From Sporolactobacillus laevolacticus DSM 442 (GTDB lineage: Bacteria > Bacillota > Bacilli > Bacillales > Sporolactobacillaceae): DNA of 64,000 nt. The position numbers and the translations under genes are program-made. Below, piece by piece: positions 50,109 to 60,215 of this stretch. Under the pieces are notes generated by a model. The model was not told where the DNA came from, made no database searches, and worked only from the letters and a program-made list of their open reading frames with translations. The stretch spans positions 124,001 to 188,000 of the forward strand of contig NZ_AWTC01000006.1 in assembly GCF_000497245.1 (NCBI RefSeq). Reading direction: 5' to 3'. Position 1 is the first letter of the stretch. Every line of letters starts with the position of its first letter.

Positions 50109-52844
50109 TTATTCTGCAAGCTTTCTGCGTAACACAGTCTGAAGAATACCACCATTACGATAATAGTCAATCTCAACTTCACTGTCAAAACGGACAATAA
50201 CTTCAAATGGTGTTTCCTTTCCATCTTTACCAATCGCTAGAGCAGGAACTGTTTTCCCTGGTGCTACCTGTTCATCCACTTCGATCGTAATAGATTCTTC
50301 ACCAGTCAGTCCCAGAGAGTCGGCACTTTGGCCATCTTTAAACTGTAAAGGCAAAACACCCATCATTACCAAATTGCTACGATGAATACGTTCATAGCTT
50401 TGTGCGATGACCGCTTTAATACCCAGCAGGTTTGTACCTTTCGCTGCCCAGTCCCTTGAACTACCCATGCCGTAATCTTTGCCGGCAAGCACAACTAAAT
50501 GAGTATGGTCTTGTTTATATTTCATAGCGGCATCATAAATCGGCATCACTTCGCCTGTCGGCCAGTATGTGGTATAACCACCTTCAGTTCCCGGTGCAAT
50601 CTGATTGCGAATGCGCACGTTCGCAAAAGTTCCACGCATCATTACTTCATGGTTGCCGCGCCGCGATCCATATGAATTAAAATCAAATTGTTGTACACCT
50701 TCACTCAGTAGATACTGTCCTGCAGGGCTCTGTTTTGCGATCGAACCAGCCGGGGAAATATGATCGGTTGTGACCGAATCGCCAAACTTGCCGATCACAC
50801 ACATCTGCTCAATCGGTTTAATCGCCTTCAGTTCAGCAGAAAGATCTTCAAAGAAAGGGGGATTCTGAATATAAGTTGACTTGGCATCCCAATCATAAAG
50901 CTCTCCGTCACTTGTCTGGATGTTATTCCAGCGCTGATTTTCAGTAAACACGCGGGCGTATTCATTCTTAAAGCTTTCCGGACCGACTGATCGGTTCATC
51001 ACTTCTTCGATTTCATCGCTGGATGGCCAGATATCTTTGAAGAAAATATCATTTCCTTCATTATCTTTGCCGAAGGAATCATGAAGCATGTCAAAATCCA
51101 CCGTACCCGCTAAGGCAAAAGCGACAACGAGCGGCGGTGAAGCCAAATAATTTGCCCGTATGAGCGGATGAATTCGTCCTTCAAAGTTACGGTTTCCAGA
51201 TAGTACAGCAGAGACCGTCAAATCCTGTTCAACGATCGCTCTTTCTACTGGTTCAGGAAGAGGACCAGAGTTTCCGATGCAGGTCGTACACCCGTAACCA
51301 ACGACATTGAAGCCCAACTTCTCGAGATACGGGATGAGCCCGGCTTTTTCAAGATAATCAGTTACAACCTTTGATCCAGGCGCCAAGCTTGTCTTAACAT
51401 AATCGGGAACGGTCAATCCTTTTTCAACAGCTTTTTTGGCGACCAGACCTGCACCTATCATTACACTCGGGTTGCTCGTATTTGTACAGCTAGTTATCGC
51501 TGCGATCACGACAGCACCGGTGTTCAGTGCTTCTGTTGTCCCGTCCTCATAAACAATTGTCGCTGATTTGCCTAATTCATTTTTCTCAAAACCGAATCCA
51601 TGATTTCCTGCCGGACGTGTTAATGATTGTTCAAATTCATTTTTCATATTCGAAAGCGGAATACGATCCTGTGGACGTTTCGGCCCTGCAAGCGATGGCT
51701 GAATATCGGACAGATCCAATTCAAACACTTTCGTAAAATTCGGATCTTTCGCGCCAGGTACATAAAACAAGCCATTTGCTTTACAATAGTCCTCAACAAG
51801 CTGAACTTGCTGCTCGGAACGACCGGTCAGCCTTAAGTATTCCAGCGTTACTTGATCGACAGGAAAGAACGTTGCTGTTGCGCCATTTTCAGGTGACATA
51901 TTCGAAATCGTTGCTCGATCTGCCAGGGACATATGTGAAAGACTCGGTCCAAAAAATTCGACAAACTTGCCAACGACACTTTCTTCACGCAGCAATTGTG
52001 TCACACGAAGAGCGAGGTCGGTCGCTGTTGTTCCATTTGGAAGGCTGCCGACAATTCTAATACCAATCACATCAGGAACCGGGAAGTAAGAAGGCTGCCC
52101 CAACATACCTGCTTCAGCCTCAATACCTCCGACACCCCATCCCAGCACACCTAATCCGTTAATCATTGTTGTGTGGGAGTCTGTGCCGACTAGTGTATCC
52201 GGATATGCAAGTGTCTTACCGTCTTCGGTCTCAACTGCGTGAACAACAGAGGCTAGATATTCCAAGTTCACCTGGTGGACAATTCCCGTAGCCGGTGGAA
52301 CCGCACGAAAATTTTCAAACGAAGCTTGCGCCCATTTTAAAAATTTATATCGCTCCTCATTGCGTTCAAATTCCCGTTCCATATTAAAACTCAAAGCGTG
52401 ATTCGTACCAAATTGATCGACCTGTACCGAATGGTCAACAACAAGATCGACTGGTTTTTCCGGATTGATCTTTTTTGGATCGCCACCCAAATCAGCCATT
52501 GCTTTTCTAAGCGACGCCAAGTCGACAACTGCAGGTACACCGGTGAAATCCTGGAGTATAATACGTGACGGATTAAAAGGAACATCAATATGCTTATCTA
52601 GCTTCTCAGTACCCCATTTAGCCAGATTTTCGACATGTTCTCTTTTAATTACTTTGCCGTCGCATTGTCGAAGCACAGCTTCCAGCAATACTTTTATTGA
52701 ATAAGGAAGCTTCTCGATTTCTCCATACTCCGACAGTACATCCAATTGATAATAACTGAATATTTTTCCACCACTTGAAAAAGTGTTAAGAGCATTAAAA
52801 TAATCTGTCTTTTTCAACCTCTTCGTTTCAGCCGCTGCTGTCAT
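50109..52844 (-). CDS. acnA: Aconitate hydratase
   Basis: TCA-cycle citrate/isocitrate isomerase (citB in B. subtilis), also an iron-dependent RNA-binding protein. 911 residues. The [4Fe-4S] Cys ligands are in [15 protein letters not shown] and [11 protein letters not shown]. The substrate motif [16 protein letters not shown] marks the swivel domain. A CcpC-type box lies about 100 bases upstream of the start. Monocistronic. Confidence 0.97.
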   Translation of the reverse strand: MTAAAETKRLKKTDYFNALNTFSSGGKIFSYYQLDVLSEYGEIEKLPYSIKVLLEAVLRQCDGKVIKREHVENLAKWGTEKLDKHIDVPFNPSRIILQDFTGVPAVVDLASLRKAMADLGGDPKKINPEKPVDLVVDHSVQVDQFGTNHALSFNMEREFERNEERYKFLKWAQASFENFRAVPPATGIVHQVNLEYLASVVHAVETEDGKTLAYPDTLVGTDSHTTMINGLGVLGWGVGGIEAEAGMLGQPSYFPVPDVIGIRIVGSLPNGTTATDLALRVTQLLREESVVGKFVEFFGPSLSHMSLADRATISNMSPENGATATFFPVDQVTLEYLRLTGRSEQQVQLVEDYCKANGLFYVPGAKDPNFTKVFELDLSDIQPSLAGPKRPQDRIPLSNMKNEFEQSLTRPAGNHGFGFEKNELGKSATIVYEDGTTEALNTGAVVIAAITSCTNTSNPSVMIGAGLVAKKAVEKGLTVPDYVKTSLAPGSKVVTDYLEKAGLIPYLEKLGFNVVGYGCTTCIGNSGPLPEPVERAIVEQDLTVSAVLSGNRNFEGRIHPLIRANYLASPPLVVAFALAGTVDFDMLHDSFGKDNEGNDIFFKDIWPSSDEIEEVMNRSVGPESFKNEYARVFTENQRWNNIQTSDGELYDWDAKSTYIQNPPFFEDLSAELKAIKPIEQMCVIGKFGDSVTTDHISPAGSIAKQSPAGQYLLSEGVQQFDFNSYGSRRGNHEVMMRGTFANVRIRNQIAPGTEGGYTTYWPTGEVMPIYDAAMKYKQDHTHLVVLAGKDYGMGSSRDWAAKGTNLLGIKAVIAQSYERIHRSNLVMMGVLPLQFKDGQSADSLGLTGEESITIEVDEQVAPGKTVPALAIGKDGKETPFEVIVRFDSEVEIDYYRNGGILQTVLRRKLAE

Positions 52845-52940
52845 TTTGTCACCATCCCGTCTGATTTCATAGGCATATTCTTAACTTAATCTTAAAGGAT
52901 ACTACGAATTAAGTAAAATTTATTTATTTGATTCTTATTA

Positions 52941-52955
52941 ATAAGCATTGCTTAT
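52941..52955 (-). promoter_or_regulatory. CcpC-type operator upstream of acnA
   Basis: ATAAGCATTGCTTAT is a perfect 7-1-7 palindrome that satisfies ATAA-N7-TTAT, the dyad used by the citrate-responsive LysR regulator CcpC at B. subtilis citB. A second palindrome TTATTAATAA abuts it at 52935-52944. The ccpC gene itself is not in the window. Confidence 0.6.
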
Positions 52956-53017
52956 CATTAAATAAAAGATAGTGGCTTTTGCTAATGGATCAAACAGTTA
53001 GGGATCGTTTGTTTTAA

Positions 53018-53054
53018 CAAAAAAAGGATAAACATCATAAACCATGTTCATCCT
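53018..53054 (-). terminator. Terminator overlapping the nagR stop codon
   Basis: AGGATAAACAT / ATGTTCATCCT stem (one G-U pair), T7 on the minus strand. The stem includes the last codons of nagR. Confidence 0.8.
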
Positions 53055-53776
53055 CTAGGAAGCGTAATCATAAATTTATATCGATCTGCCCGAAAAAGAG
53101 ACTTTGTCTGTTCTATTGGCTGCCCGTTTTTCAGAAAGGAGCACCGTTCAATGAGTAGAACAGGTGATCCATTCTGTATGTCAAGAATTTTAGCCTCTTC
53201 ATCTGTTACAAGGGCTGCTTCCAGCGATTGATCTGCGTGATCAATTAGCAGGCCACATTCCTGTTCTATATAATGGTAAAGCGAAGGACTTGCTTTCTTC
53301 TCGGTGAGTTTCGGAAATACATGAACCGGAAGATACGAGGTTTCAATCGCCATTGGCTCGTCATCTGCTAGTCGTGTACGCTTAATCTCAAAAACCTCTT
53401 CTGATTTACTCAATCCAAGGCGCTCCGCGATTTTCGTTGATGGAAGGATTCTTCTGAAACTCAGCATCCTACTGCCAGGCTTCATTCCACGGCTGATCAT
53501 ATCTTCTGAAAAACCATTGAGGCCGATTAAAGCTTTTTCAATTTTATTGTAGTTTGATACAAAAGTACCTTTCCCTTTGATTCGAACAAGCAAGCCCGAG
53601 TTTACCAAGTTCATAATCGCTTGGCGAACCGTCATTCTCGATACGTGAAATTGATCAGTGAACTCTCTTTCAGATGGAATCTGATCGCCGGCTTTCAAAT
53701 TCCTGTTTTCGATTAAGTGCTCAATGTAACGTTCGATTTGATAGTACATTGGCACCGGAGACTCGCGGTCAAACAT
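53048..53776 (-). CDS. nagR: GntR/HutC-family repressor of N-acetylglucosamine use
   Basis: The 242-residue protein has an N-terminal winged helix (IPSEREFTDQFHVSRMTVRQ, AIMNLVNSGLLVRIKGKGTF) and a C-terminal UTRA effector domain that binds amino-sugar phosphates. It lies four bases after nagB in the nagA-nagB-nagR operon, as yvoA/nagR in B. subtilis. The predicted operator is upstream of nagA. Confidence 0.92.
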   Translation of the reverse strand: MFDRESPVPMYYQIERYIEHLIENRNLKAGDQIPSEREFTDQFHVSRMTVRQAIMNLVNSGLLVRIKGKGTFVSNYNKIEKALIGLNGFSEDMISRGMKPGSRMLSFRRILPSTKIAERLGLSKSEEVFEIKRTRLADDEPMAIETSYLPVHVFPKLTEKKASPSLYHYIEQECGLLIDHADQSLEAALVTDEEAKILDIQNGSPVLLIERCSFLKNGQPIEQTKSLFRADRYKFMITLPRG

Positions 53777-53780
53777 TTCA

Positions 53781-54521
53781 TCATTCCTTGCTGAATTTGA
53801 TTAGCGACAATGCTGCCTCATCCGCAATCACGGTGACATCCGGATGCTGGACAAGCGCTGAAGCAGGAAAACAATCATCTGGAACAGAAAAGTGCAGCAT
53901 CCGATTCATCGCTTCTGCTTTTTCTTCGCCTGAGGCGATCAGAACAATCTTCTTACTTTTTAAGATCGTGCCAATCCCCATTGTGATCGCCTGTTCCGGA
54001 ACTTCCGACAGGCTTCCGAAGAAACGCGCGTTTGCTTTACGCGTTGATTCTGTTAATTGTACAACATGTGTACCCATCGTTAAAGGGGTGCCAGGTTCGT
54101 TAAACCCAATATGTCCGTTACGCCCAATGCCAAGCAGCTGCAGATCAACTCCACCAAGACTTTCGATAAGGTTATCATAATGCACGCATGCTTCCACCGA
54201 CGTATTTTTTCCATCTGGAAGAAATCGTTGATCTTTCGGAAGATCTATATATTTAAAAAAATGACTTTCCATATACGAATGATAACTATTGGGATCTTCG
54301 GGATTGATTCCAACATACTCATCGAGATTAACTGTATGAATCTGGCAGTAACTTGTTTCATTTTTTTGGTGATCAGCCACCAATTCCTTGTATGTTCCTT
54401 CAGGTGTGCCTCCGGTTGCTAGCCCAAGCACAGCATTCGGTTTTTCCTTAATAAGTTCAAGAATGATTTGTGCAGCTTTTTTGCTCATCTCATTTTTATC
54501 GGATACAGAAATGATTTTCAT
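53781..54521 (-). CDS. nagB: Glucosamine-6-phosphate deaminase
   Basis: Converts GlcN-6-P to fructose-6-P and ammonium. 246 residues. The phosphate-binding GLATGGTPEGTYKEL, the catalytic Asp region NLDEYVGINPEDPNSYHSYM and GIGRNGHIGFNEPG are conserved. The start at 54521 has GAGGG nine bases upstream. It begins one base before the end of the nagA gene region, so it is tightly coupled. Confidence 0.96.
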   Translation of the reverse strand: MKIISVSDKNEMSKKAAQIILELIKEKPNAVLGLATGGTPEGTYKELVADHQKNETSYCQIHTVNLDEYVGINPEDPNSYHSYMESHFFKYIDLPKDQRFLPDGKNTSVEACVHYDNLIESLGGVDLQLLGIGRNGHIGFNEPGTPLTMGTHVVQLTESTRKANARFFGSLSEVPEQAITMGIGTILKSKKIVLIASGEEKAEAMNRMLHFSVPDDCFPASALVQHPDVTVIADEAALSLIKFSKE

Positions 54522-54522
54522 A

Positions 54523-55692
54523 TTAACGTCCCTCTTTCTTTTGAAAAGCAATTGTTCCACGGCAAACAGTCAGAACGAGTTCATTATGTTCATTAAGAAC
54601 GATGAAATCAGCATCTTTTCCTACTTCTAGCGAGCCTTTCCGATCAAATACGCCGCATTGCATTGCCGGATTAATGGCGCCCATCTGTACGACATCGGCC
54701 AAAGTTGCATCTGTGAACGCCAGGATGTTTCGCAAAGATTCATCCATCTTCAACACACTGCCCGCAATTGTTCCGCTCTTCAGAACAGCAAGCCCATTGT
54801 CGACATAAACATCCTGGCCTCCTAGATCATATACACCTTTCTTCAGGCACTTCGCACGCATTGCATCCGTGATTAAAATCATTCGATCGCTTCCTTTTAA
54901 TTTGTAAGCGAGATTGACCATGCCTTGGCAGACATGATGACCGTCACAGATGAGTTCTGTATAAAGTTCATGATGAAGCAGCGCGCCTCCAAGAATGCCT
55001 GGTTCACGATGATGCATGCCTCTCATTCCATTAAAAAGGTGAGTGACTTGCGTCGCGCCTGCATCGATCGCACGAATAACATCATCATCTGTTCCATTTG
55101 TATGCCCGATCGAAGCTACGACGCCTTGGCTTGCTAAATGGCGAATTAAGTCTAATCCTCCTTTTGTTTCTGGAGCGAGGGTGACTTCTTTAATTTTGTT
55201 TCCAGAAAGCTTCTGCCATTGATCAAAAAGGTTACGATCGGCTTCGAGGATATACTCAATTGGTTGGGCACCTGTTTTTTCCTTATTAATAAACGGACCT
55301 TCAAGGTGTATGCCCAAAATCTCAGCTTCACCTGGTTTCTGGTGACCGATCGTTTCTCCGGCGTTTGCTACTGCTTTTTCAATGGCTGGAACTGATTGTG
55401 TGATCGTCGTCGCAAGAAATGAAGTCGTTCCTTCTTTAACCAAAGCCGAAGCAATGGTACTTAAAGCTTCCGGAGTAGCATCCATTGTATCCGATCCATT
55501 TGCGCCATGAATATGCATATCAATCATTCCGGGAAGACATTTATAGGTCTCCGGAAAACGAATGGTCTCGTTTATCGCTGAGTTTTCATCAAACCCGATG
55601 CCAACGATTTTGTCTTTATCAAAAACCAGATAACCGTTTTCCTTCCACTCATTTTGACTAAAGATGGAGCACCCTTCAATTTTTGTCGCCAT
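54523..55692 (-). CDS. nagA: N-acetylglucosamine-6-phosphate deacetylase
   Basis: Amidohydrolase that deacetylates GlcNAc-6-P, the first committed step before nagB. 389 residues. Metal motifs are GMIDMHIHGANGSDTMD and ILGIHLEGPFINKEKTGAQP; the substrate loop is VTHLFNGMRGMHHREPG; the catalytic Asp is in LITDAMRA. It is first of the nag operon. Wall-derived GlcNAc links it to the murein-peptide recycling genes at 11-15 kb. Confidence 0.96.
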   Translation of the reverse strand: MATKIEGCSIFSQNEWKENGYLVFDKDKIVGIGFDENSAINETIRFPETYKCLPGMIDMHIHGANGSDTMDATPEALSTIASALVKEGTTSFLATTITQSVPAIEKAVANAGETIGHQKPGEAEILGIHLEGPFINKEKTGAQPIEYILEADRNLFDQWQKLSGNKIKEVTLAPETKGGLDLIRHLASQGVVASIGHTNGTDDDVIRAIDAGATQVTHLFNGMRGMHHREPGILGGALLHHELYTELICDGHHVCQGMVNLAYKLKGSDRMILITDAMRAKCLKKGVYDLGGQDVYVDNGLAVLKSGTIAGSVLKMDESLRNILAFTDATLADVVQMGAINPAMQCGVFDRKGSLEVGKDADFIVLNEHNELVLTVCRGTIAFQKKEGR

Positions 55693-55737
55693 ACCGATCG
55701 CTTCCTTTTTTCTTTTATTTTATCACTTAATACATCT

Positions 55738-55753
55738 AGTTGTCTAGACATCT
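55738..55753 (-). promoter_or_regulatory. NagR-type operator overlapping the nag promoter
   Basis: AGTTGTCTAGACATCT contains the perfect palindrome TGTCTAGACA and resembles dre/NagR sites. On the minus strand it overlaps a likely -35 (TAGACA) followed after 18 bases by TAAAAT. Confidence 0.6.
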
Positions 55754-55870
55754 ATACGCTGATAGTCTGCATAATCTAATAGTGGTTTATGGCGATCTCA
55801 AGATTTTTTATGGGTTATCTTTCCTTCATTATTATTAATCAGACAAAAAAACATAACCCCATTGCATTGC

Positions 55871-56785
55871 TTAAAGATTACTTTCGGCTTGTTCAACAAT
55901 CCATTCACAAAGCCGATGCGTCTCCAGTGCATCTTGTTTATCAACAGGCTCATTTTTACCCTGTTGAACCGCATCTAGGAACGCGTAAATAATTGGTTCA
56001 AAACCGCGTTTTTGCAAAGTTCCTGTCCAGTCACCAAACTTTTCGATACAATGGTCCGCGCTTTTGACCCACTCCATCTCCGTCAGGTCTTTGATGATGT
56101 ATTCCCCTTGTGGGGACATCACTTGCGCAAGCTCCTGATTCGCACCACTGACTCGATTCATGATTGCTAAAGCAGTTAGATCTCCACTGCGCAAAATTAC
56201 AGATATACCGCTGCATAGATGTTCCTCATTCATAGAAGCATGAACAGAAAGTGAATTAATTGGCTTTCCTAGCAAAAAACGAGCCGTATCAATGACGTGA
56301 ATGAAATCATCGAAAACAGCAGTTCTTAAATCTTTTGGATCATTCACTCGATTCTTCTGGCAAATCACCATCGTCTTGTTTGGAAGAAGAGAAGCTTTGG
56401 CGATGAACGGTGCAAACCGTCTATTAAATCCGGTCATAAGCAGCACATGATTGACCTCTGTCAACTCAGTCAATCGTTTCGCGCCTTCATAATGATCGGC
56501 TATTGGTTTATCAGTATAAACTGCAATACCGTGCAGTATCAATTGTTCGATAATCTTTGGATGAGCATGGGTTGCAGCATGCACAAAAGCAGCATGGATG
56601 CCTTGTTTCAACAATTCATCAATGGACGTACAGAGATGTGTCCAGCGATATTTCGCGCGGACCTCCTCCAATGTTGCCTTGTTTCGTGTGCAAAAGTAAA
56701 ATTCAATTCCGCTCATTCCGGCATAGACCGGCAGATAAGCCTTCATCGCTATTGAACCAAGCCCAATCACACCAACCTTTAACAT
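55871..56785 (-). CDS. Gfo/Idh/MocA-family oxidoreductase
   Basis: The 304-residue protein has an N-terminal Rossmann domain VGVIGLGSIAMKAYLPVYAG, the family EKP-like motif reduced to YTDKPIADHYEGAKRL, and a C-terminal substrate domain. NAD(P)-dependent oxidation of a sugar or inositol derivative is the family norm; the substrate is unknown. The ATG at 56785 is preferred over one two codons upstream because of spacing from GGGGAG. It is adjacent to the nag operon, so an amino-sugar link is possible. Confidence 0.85.
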   Translation of the reverse strand: MLKVGVIGLGSIAMKAYLPVYAGMSGIEFYFCTRNKATLEEVRAKYRWTHLCTSIDELLKQGIHAAFVHAATHAHPKIIEQLILHGIAVYTDKPIADHYEGAKRLTELTEVNHVLLMTGFNRRFAPFIAKASLLPNKTMVICQKNRVNDPKDLRTAVFDDFIHVIDTARFLLGKPINSLSVHASMNEEHLCSGISVILRSGDLTALAIMNRVSGANQELAQVMSPQGEYIIKDLTEMEWVKSADHCIEKFGDWTGTLQKRGFEPIIYAFLDAVQQGKNEPVDKQDALETHRLCEWIVEQAESNL

Positions 56786-56971
56786 GTGCATTCACTCCCC
56801 GCTTTGATTTTTCACCTAAACCAAATTTCTCTATTCAAATCAAATCTTTAGTGAGATCGATATCTAAAAACGTTAACACAACTGCAATAATGCCCCAAAG
56901 ATAGAATTTTTTTCGTTTCATTACTTCTCACTTCACTTTTTTTAAAAGGATAGTAACAAAAAGCCAATGTG

Positions 56972-57141
56972 GTATCTATTAGTAAATTTGCAGAAGTTGT
57001 GGATATATGAAGAGCAACACTTTCTGAATTAGCAAATGGAAAACGTCAACGCATCCAATTTGATCATATCATATAGAAAAGATCGCTGATCAGTTGAATA
57101 ATAAAAATATAAGAGAGATTATTGATTTTGTGGATGAATAG
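56972..57141 (+). pseudogene. Broken Cro/C1-type HTH regulator gene
   Basis: Reads VSISKFAEVVDI, stop, RATLSELANGKRQRIQFDHI and then, after a shift, IADQLNNKNIREIIDFVDE. This is the recognition helix and C-terminal part of a small XRE-family regulator. An in-frame TGA and at least one frameshift break it, and the N-terminus is missing. Confidence 0.6.
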
Positions 57142-57163
57142 GCGATATCATGGAGGCATAGGC

Positions 57164-57327
57164 ATGAAAAAAATAATCATTGAATTTTTTATTGTCTGTA
57201 TCTACAGTCTCACATGCAACTATTATTAATAGGTAGTTTACTCATATTAATCCCTCAATTAATTGTCTATAAATTTTCTAAACCTTTCAAGAGAAAGAAC
57301 AAGTACTCATCCATTACTATCCATTAA
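57164..57327 (+). pseudogene. Small membrane protein, probably frameshifted
   Basis: ATG at 57164 with TGGAGG upstream gives MKKIIIEFFIVCIYSL before the frame ends at 57229. Another frame from 57214 continues a second helix and basic tail (LLLIGSLLILIPQLIVYKFS) to 57327. One shift would make a two-helix protein of about 54 residues. It could also be two tiny overlapping genes. Confidence 0.45.
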
Positions 57328-57340
57328 TAAGGAGGAAAAC

Positions 57341-57538
57341 ATGCACTTTCATAAATTAATGAAATCTACCACAGATATCGGTTTATCTGGTGTTTGTGGA
57401 GGTATTGCTGAATTTTTTGGTATATCCTCAATTGCAGTGAGATTAATTTTCCTAGTATTGGTATTTGTTAACCCTTTAGCAATGCTTATTATTTATTGTA
57501 TTTTAGCTGTCTCTTTACCAAATAACGATTTAAATTAA
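57341..57538 (+). CDS. PspC-domain protein
   Basis: The 65-residue protein consists of one PspC domain: KSTTDIGLSGVCGGIAEFFG, then ISSIAVRLIFLVLVFVNPLA and a last hydrophobic helix. Related proteins act in envelope-stress responses at the membrane. ATG after AAGGAGG. It stands alone between eroded genes. Confidence 0.88.
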   Translation: MHFHKLMKSTTDIGLSGVCGGIAEFFGISSIAVRLIFLVLVFVNPLAMLIIYCILAVSLPNNDLN

Positions 57539-57606
57539 TTGGTATCATAAGAGAGACATATCAAACTATTAGAAGTTAACAATAATTAAATAACGGAGGA
57601 AATAAA

Positions 57607-58175
57607 TTGTACTTCCTGACTCCCTTTCCATTCATTTTCATTTTTACAATTATTTACTTTCCTGTATCAATAATTTTTTTGATTAGAAAAGGCAATTTTA
57701 AATTATCTCAATTTATTATTAGGACTGTTTCCTATACTATATTCTTCTAGTTATCAGCCTAACTTGGTTTTCCATTCCATTGATTACACGTTGGTCAGCT
57801 CACATTCACAGCTTCACTGAACTCAACCAACAAGATAATTTTATCCCTTTCCTTTCAATTTCCAATACTTTATTTCACTCAGTTGGTCTAGAAGTCATTC
57901 TTAAACAATTAGGTGGAAACATTTTATTATTTTTGCCTTTTGGATTTCTATTACCTCTCGTATCAGAGAAATATCATAACCCTATAAAAATGCTTATCGC
58001 TAGCATACTGTTCAGTTTATATATTGAACTGGGACAAGCTGTAATAAGTTTTATTGTTGGAATAACTTATCGATCTACTGATATTGATGACGTAATCTTA
58101 AATACTCTTGGGGGAATGATCGGTTTCTGTCTTATAAAATTACCATTTAGATTATTATCGGCTAAAAAGAAATAA
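57607..58175 (+). pseudogene. VanZ-family membrane protein, frameshifted
   Basis: TTG start at 57607 with ACGGAGG upstream; 47 codons of membrane sequence end at a TAG (57748). The adjoining frame continues TWFSIPLITRWSAHIH and the VanZ core GGNILLFLPFGFLLPLVSEK, YIELGQAVISFIVGITYRST, DIDDVILNTLGGMIGF. A one-base shift near 57740 restores about 189 codons. VanZ-like proteins are linked to teicoplanin resistance and envelope functions. Confidence 0.75.
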
Positions 58176-58232
58176 AAGATTTGTTTATATGTCTGTCGCT
58201 GTTCATTATAAACTTATTTAATCTAAACAAGA

Positions 58233-58272
58233 AAAAAGGACGCCACCCAAATTAATGGATGATGTCCCTTTT
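58233..58272 (-). terminator. Terminator of the DUF805 gene
   Basis: GGAC / GTCC plus CATCC / GGGTG stems on the minus strand, then T6. The stem shares its core with the hairpin at 58855. Confidence 0.65.
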
Positions 58273-58285
58273 TCTGAACTTTATT

Positions 58286-58762
58286 TTAGCTGTCTGTATG
58301 TTCTCTAAAATTATTTGGATCCTTTGACGGTAAAAGTGTAATGACAAAACGTGCAATAACTGCAGCAAAATAAATCAATGCTAATAAACCGTCTATCGTA
58401 ATCGTACTTTTTGTTACTCCTTCAGCAATAAATACCAGAACTTTAGGCGCCAAACACAAACCTACGTACCACCAAGCAGAAAGATTAGCATCATGAAAGC
58501 GTCGAACAGTTAAACTGATACCTGGTATGATGATTGCTAAAGTGTACAAAAGATACACAAATACAAAAACCGTGCTCAAACCCATACCACCATAATCCTT
58601 AGTTGTAAATGTATGGATAACAGGAACAATGACAAACGCAAGTATGATGATAAAAATTAAGAAATTCCATAGCTGCACCCACCAGTAGGTTGAACGGCTA
58701 CTTCTTCCTCCAAAATAAACATAGTTTTTCCAGAAAGCTGCATAAGCTTTCAAAAAACCCAT
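58286..58762 (-). CDS. DUF805 membrane protein
   Basis: The 158-residue protein has the DUF805 opening FLKAYAAFWKNYVYFGGRSS and RSTYWWVQLWNFLIF, four helices, and the conserved SLTVRRFHDANLSAWWY. YhaH-like proteins of this family have no defined role, though some are tied to stress. The ATG at 58762 follows AGGTG. Confidence 0.87.
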   Translation of the reverse strand: MGFLKAYAAFWKNYVYFGGRSSRSTYWWVQLWNFLIFIIILAFVIVPVIHTFTTKDYGGMGLSTVFVFVYLLYTLAIIIPGISLTVRRFHDANLSAWWYVGLCLAPKVLVFIAEGVTKSTITIDGLLALIYFAAVIARFVITLLPSKDPNNFREHTDS

Positions 58763-58854
58763 TATAATCACCTTGGTTTCATTTAATTGGTAAATTATAG
58801 CGCAAATATAATTACTTGTCAGTGTTTTAGGAATGATATTGAATAAATGAAAAA

Positions 58855-58885
58855 AACCCCACCTAAAATTAATTGGATGAGGCTT
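58855..58885 (-). terminator. Terminator-like hairpin
   Basis: CCTCATCC / GGTGGGG (with G-U pairs) and T7 on the minus strand. It lies left of the integrase remnant; similar core sequence to 58233-58272. Confidence 0.5.
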
Positions 58886-59000
58886 AATTATTACTTAAGT
58901 TACAGTTTCTGTTTTGGATAAATAGTATCCGAATTAAGATGGTTCAATTTGCTACAGACATATTATTATCTGTAGCTATTTCCCAATGTATTACTTGACA

Positions 59001-59725
59001 CTACTGTATACTGATATGGCCGTGACTTGGGCTTACTAGGTTCGTTGTTAGACTAGCAACTACCTTATCTAGTGCCGTAGCTGTCTCAGACCCAAATCGT
59101 TTTTTATTTTCCTTGCCAAGAACATTGATTATTGTTTCTTTAATATCTTCAGGTTTTAGTCGCCTAATCTCAATTGACCTCAAGCCACAATCTATTAGCA
59201 TGCATAAGATTGCTTTACTTCTAAGTTCAAGGTACGAATCTGATTAAACGCATGAATCATCCAATAAACCTGATCTGGTTTAAATGTGTGTATAACAGTC
59301 TTTGGAAGCTTTGGACATTCCACCTTCTCCATGGGACCCTCTTTGATGTACTCTTCCTCAACACACCAACTAAAAAAAGCATGAATCATTTTATACATTG
59401 GGATAATGCTTGTTGCTTTAAGTTTCCTGTCTTGTGTCATTCGGAAACAAATTCTCTTAAGTATAGAGTAACCTGTTGTAGATCAGTAATAGATATCTTA
59501 TCTTGTTAGAAATTCAACTACCCTTCTTACTTCATATTCTTTAGTAAGCATCGTCTTATCCGTAAAACCCTTGGCTTTGAAATGATAAAAATACACCTGA
59601 GATAACTCCTCTAGATTTAAGTCAATAAAAAAATCACCAACTTCTGTTGGTTTACTTTTCAACAGAAAATGGTGATTAAGAAAGATTAACCTATGTTTTT
59701 TCAATGCTTTGTGTCTGAAAATCAA
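59001..59725 (-). pseudogene. Tyrosine recombinase (phage integrase) remnant
   Basis: Three pieces in different frames. The first is an N-terminal SAM-like domain (DLNLEELSQVYFYHFKAKGF, MLTKEYEVRRVVEFLT). The second is the middle (IIPMYKMIHAFFSWCVEEEY, VECPKLPKTVIHTFKPDQVY). The third is the start of the catalytic domain with the first Arg and Lys (CGLRSIEIRRLKPEDI, NVLGKENKKR). The HxxR and Tyr motifs are missing, so it is inactive. It is the only integrase sequence in the window. Confidence 0.75.
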
Positions 59726-59819
59726 GATGAAGGATGTTCAATTCGACGAAATAAGTATGAAAATTAGACGTTAAAAGGACTTTTCAAACGTTCAAAACCC
59801 TCGCTACGTCTAGCATTAC

Positions 59820-60035
59820 TCATTTCATTTGGTTGTTGATGGCTTTCATCATCTGATTAATTTTCTTCTGTGACGGGTGTTGACCCATTTGAGCCATCAT
59901 CACGCGCAGCATGTTTTCATTAATCGGCGGATTTTTCTTAAGGTAGTTCATCATATATTTACGGGCGATTAGAAAGCCGAGGATTAATCCGGCGGCCAAG
60001 CAAATCACGCCCACTAATATGTATAACCAGAGCAT
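59820..60035 (-). CDS. yneF: UPF0154 membrane protein YneF
   Basis: The 71-residue protein has one N-terminal helix ([20 protein letters not shown]) and the conserved [20 protein letters not shown], then [23 protein letters not shown] at 60035 with AAGGAGG ten bases upstream. In B. subtilis it lies in the same lexA-yneA neighbourhood. Function unknown. Confidence 0.93.
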   Translation of the reverse strand: MLWLYILVGVICLAAGLILGFLIARKYMMNYLKKNPPINENMLRVMMAQMGQHPSQKKINQMMKAINNQMK

Positions 60036-60072
60036 GCGTCTGCTTCCTCCTTGTGTCAAATGTCCATAGTTC

Positions 60073-60102
60073 AGTGTACACTATCACTTGATTTCAGGTC
60101 AA
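60073..60102 (-). promoter_or_regulatory. Sigma-A promoter of yneF
   Basis: TTGACC, 18 bases, TACACT on the minus strand, about 30 bases upstream of the yneF start. A separate plus-strand palindrome CCATGAATTCATGG followed by T6 is at 60112-60132. Confidence 0.6.
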
Positions 60103-60215
60103 CCTTGTACCCCATGAATTCATGGCTTTTTTATTGATTGTACGGCTAAAAACACAAAAAAAAGAAAGCGTGTTCTTATAAAAAGAAAATGCTTTCTTCT
60201 GAAGGAGGATGAAAA

